Positions 13,434 through 14,289 of a stretch of DNA of 14,289 bases are shown here, piece after piece. The DNA lies in assembly GCA_030642465.1 (NCBI GenBank), contig DAOWNS010000021.1:1-14289 (forward strand). The letters run 5' to 3'. Position 1 is the first letter of the stretch. Each line of letters begins with the position of its first letter. The DNA comes from Candidatus Thorarchaeota archaeon. GTDB lineage: Archaea; Asgardarchaeota; Thorarchaeia; Thorarchaeales; Thorarchaeaceae. Both the position numbers and the translations under genes were made by a program. The notes under the pieces are model-generated. The model saw only the letters and a list, made by a program, of their open reading frames with translations, had not been told where the DNA came from and did not search any database.

Positions 13434-13453
13434 TTTAGAACACGTGTTCTAAA
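13434..13453. promoter_or_regulatory. Operator palindrome TTTAGAACACGTGTTCTAAA
   Basis: Perfect 20-bp palindrome, the longest in the window, with the same GAACACGTGTTC core as the iorAB site. It lies 36 bp beyond the 3' end of the unknown small protein and 3 bp before a TGTATTAC motif (13457-13464). No clear promoter of a known gene sits here. It could be an auxiliary site for looping, or serve the possible small frame at 13306 or an antisense transcript. Confidence 0.55.
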
Positions 13454-13488
13454 ATTTGTATTACGATGAATACGAAATTAGCGAGATT

Positions 13489-13779
13489 TCACATAGCTTC
13501 CCCAAGTACTTCAAAGACTCGAACTGCAAGAATATCTTGGTATAAAGAGAAGAGAGAATCAAATTCACCTCGATATTCTTCAGGTACGAAAATCGCGGAG
13601 TCAGCAACAGCTTCTGCACCCACACACTGGTCAAGTAACCCTGGCTTTCGCTTCTGTTTGATCCCTGTCTTTGTCTTCCAGGAGTACATGAATCCGTAGA
13701 GCTCCTTCGTGAAAGAAACCCTTCTTGCATTTCTCTGCCGTGCATTCTTGCAGTCATATAGATAGACAAAGTTTGCCAT
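13489..13779 (-). CDS. Unknown 96-residue protein flanked by operators
   Basis: Not recognised. From ATG 13779 the protein begins MANFVYLYDCKNARQRNARR. It continues with a Lys/Arg-rich segment (SWKTKTGIKQKRKPGLL, about 38-54), then an alternating pattern (AVADSAIFVPEEYRGEFDSL) ending LYQDILAVRVFEVLGE. It looks like a compact alpha/beta domain; strand-like FVYLYD at the start and AVRVFEV at the end suggest a ferredoxin-like fold, as inference only. A TTG four codons upstream (13791) is an alternative start. There is no ribosome site, and a TATA-like CTAAAAAAT (13811-13820) predicts a nearly leaderless message. An AGAACA-N2-TGTTCT site lies between TATA and start and another lies beyond the 3' end, so it may be the local regulator. 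Overlapping frames on both strands (13461-13769 minus, 13466-13699 plus) look less protein-like. Confidence 0.6.
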   Translation of the reverse strand: MANFVYLYDCKNARQRNARRVSFTKELYGFMYSWKTKTGIKQKRKPGLLDQCVGAEAVADSAIFVPEEYRGEFDSLFSLYQDILAVRVFEVLGEAM

Positions 13780-13795
13780 TTTTTCAGCCAAAACT

Positions 13796-13809
13796 AGAAC
13801 ACATGTTCT
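13796..13809. promoter_or_regulatory. Operator AGAACA-CA-TGTTCT
   Basis: 6-bp perfect arms around CA, the same class as 13156-13171 and 13434-13453 with one core base changed. It lies between the TATA-like box and the start codon of the small unknown gene, hence a likely repressor site. It is also 116 bp upstream of the divergent lysine-ketoglutarate reductase gene. A GTATTACA motif follows 15 bp later (13825-13832). Confidence 0.55.
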
Positions 13810-13810
13810 G

Positions 13811-13820
13811 ATTTTTTAGT
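13811..13820 (-). promoter_or_regulatory. TATA-like box of the small unknown gene
   Basis: CTAAAAAATC on the minus strand, about 26 bp upstream of a start near 13789. A/T-rich and not strongly consensus. Confidence 0.3.
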
Positions 13821-13846
13821 GCAAGTATTACAGGTACAAGAGGGAA

Positions 13847-13857
13847 GGCTTAAAGCC
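13847..13857. promoter_or_regulatory. Palindrome GGCTTAAAGCC, possible promoter element of the LKR gene
   Basis: Perfect odd palindrome GGCTT-A-AAGCC. Its CTTAAAG centre can serve as a weak TATA box, giving a start near 13877 and a 48-nt leader to the GTG at 13925. Confidence 0.3.
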
Positions 13858-13924
13858 GAAATACATTGCTCAACAGCCGCCCCAGTCTTTGGGTAGCATT
13901 CCCATCTTTCAAGGAGGAAATGTC

Positions 13925-14289
13925 GTGAACATCATTGGTCTGAGAAAAGAAGAGAAGATGTTCGAAACCAGAGTCCCTATTGTTCCTGAGCATATCAAGC
14001 TCTTGAACACCAAACATGGGATTCAATTTGTTGTTGAACCTAGTAATCAACGCGCTTTTGGACCAGACGAGTTTGAAAAAGTTGGCGCACAGATCAAGCC
14101 CCTGAAGGGAACAGAAATCCCTGTGATTCTGGGAGTGAAAGAAATGCCCAACGACTTCTACGAAAAAGGAAAAGTGTACGTCTTCTTCAGCCATACAATC
14201 AAGGGCCAGAAGTACAACATGCCAATGTTGAAACAAATCATGAACGTTGGTGCAACTCTCATTGACTACGAACGCATTGTGAACGAGAA
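13925..14289 (+). CDS. Lysine-ketoglutarate reductase / saccharopine dehydrogenase-like protein, 3'-truncated
   Basis: 121 codons to the window edge. The protein begins with GTG (VNIIGLRKEEKMFETRVPIV), supported by AAGGAGG 7 nt upstream (13911-13917); an ATG at 13920 is out of frame and closes at once. It matches the N-terminal substrate domain of the alanine-dehydrogenase/saccharopine-dehydrogenase family. The best resemblance is to the lysine-ketoglutarate reductase half of eukaryotic AASS: ETRVPIVPEHIKLL, VEPSNQRAFGPDEFEKVGA, ILGVKEMP, then VYVFFSHTIKGQKYNMPMLK and LIDYERIV. The expected reaction is condensation of lysine and 2-oxoglutarate to saccharopine, or its reverse. The NAD(P)-binding half and any fused saccharopine dehydrogenase domain lie outside the window. 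It is divergent from the small unknown gene with an operator between them. Confidence 0.82.
   Translation, partial: MNIIGLRKEEKMFETRVPIVPEHIKLLNTKHGIQFVVEPSNQRAFGPDEFEKVGAQIKPLKGTEIPVILGVKEMPNDFYEKGKVYVFFSHTIKGQKYNMPMLKQIMNVGATLIDYERIVNE

Larger units (their letters stand above)
13022..13488. other. 467-bp regulatory interval upstream of iorAB
   Basis: No well-supported gene. Contents: iorA leader with an inverted repeat (13036-13051), operator 13156-13171, iorA TATA (13182-13193), direct repeats 13230-13251 and 13361-13384, A/T-rich core 13279-13300, palindrome GTTTCGAAAC (13317-13326), a possible 42-codon frame (13306-13431), and operator 13434-13453. Confidence 0.6.

Noticed and set aside
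13466..13699. 77-residue plus-strand frame just after the 20-bp operator
   Set aside because: It starts attractively at ATG after the operator, but it is antisense to the better-patterned 13489-13779 protein and is Ser/Thr/Arg-rich without hydrophobic periodicity.
13461..13769. 102-residue minus-strand frame
   Set aside because: It overlaps the 13489-13779 gene in another frame on the same strand; composition is irregular and there is no start signal.
1..14289. CRISPR array, rRNA, tRNA or integrase/att site
   Set aside because: Looked for regularly spaced repeats, tRNA arms and recombinase motifs on both strands and saw none.

Overview
The window reads as archaeal chromosome. It carries an alpha-NAC homologue, V/A-type ATPase subunit D, a Taw2-type wyosine enzyme, stand-alone ADP-forming acetyl-CoA synthetase alpha, indolepyruvate:ferredoxin oxidoreductase (IorAB) and HypF. 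Starts are a mix of ATG, GTG and TTG, with clear GGAGG ribosome sites and A/T-rich TATA-type promoters. The set suggests an anaerobic, peptide- or amino-acid-fermenting archaeon with [NiFe] hydrogenase. An Asgard (Thorarchaeota-like) source is my guess from the gene mix; it is not proven by the sequence.

Layout. 1-2122 is core: taw2 (5' end outside the window), nac, then atpD convergent with nac at zero spacing, and a small three-helix membrane protein upstream of atpD. 2123-8142 is an accessory stretch. It holds a two-gene AAA+ ATPase / ribbon-helix-helix operon whose leader contains a 27-bp near-palindrome, acdA, and three proteins I cannot name (at 5110, 6785 and 7596, all on the minus strand). 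Its two gene-poor gaps are rich in secondary structure. 8143-13021 is core metabolism: hypF (+), then the iorAB operon (-). 13022-14289 is a regulatory region with three near-identical GAAC-N4-GTTC palindromes around an unknown ~97-residue protein, then the start of a lysine-ketoglutarate reductase gene that runs off the end.

Most interesting signals. (1) A 193-nt candidate structured RNA at 6544-6736. It has a 29-bp interrupted closing stem, and all three non-Watson-Crick pairs are G.U only if it is transcribed from the plus strand. A TATA-like box and an inverted repeat lie upstream and a T-rich stretch downstream. (2) A local regulon built on AGAACA-N2-TGTTCT palindromes, with copies at the inferred start of iorAB and in the promoter between the unknown small protein and the lysine-catabolism gene. 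This suggests joint control of amino-acid degradation. (3) The AAA+/RHH pair with repeated TGTA-N-TACA sites, which has the look of a replication, partition or copy-control cassette.

How the genes fit together. IorAB oxidises aryl-pyruvates from aromatic amino acids to aryl-acetyl-CoA and reduced ferredoxin. AcdA, with a beta subunit encoded elsewhere, can turn acyl-CoA into acid plus ATP. HypF supports a hydrogenase able to dispose of electrons. The lysine-ketoglutarate reductase-like gene fits amino-acid breakdown. The AAA+/RHH pair and the three unknown proteins have no visible metabolic link to these.
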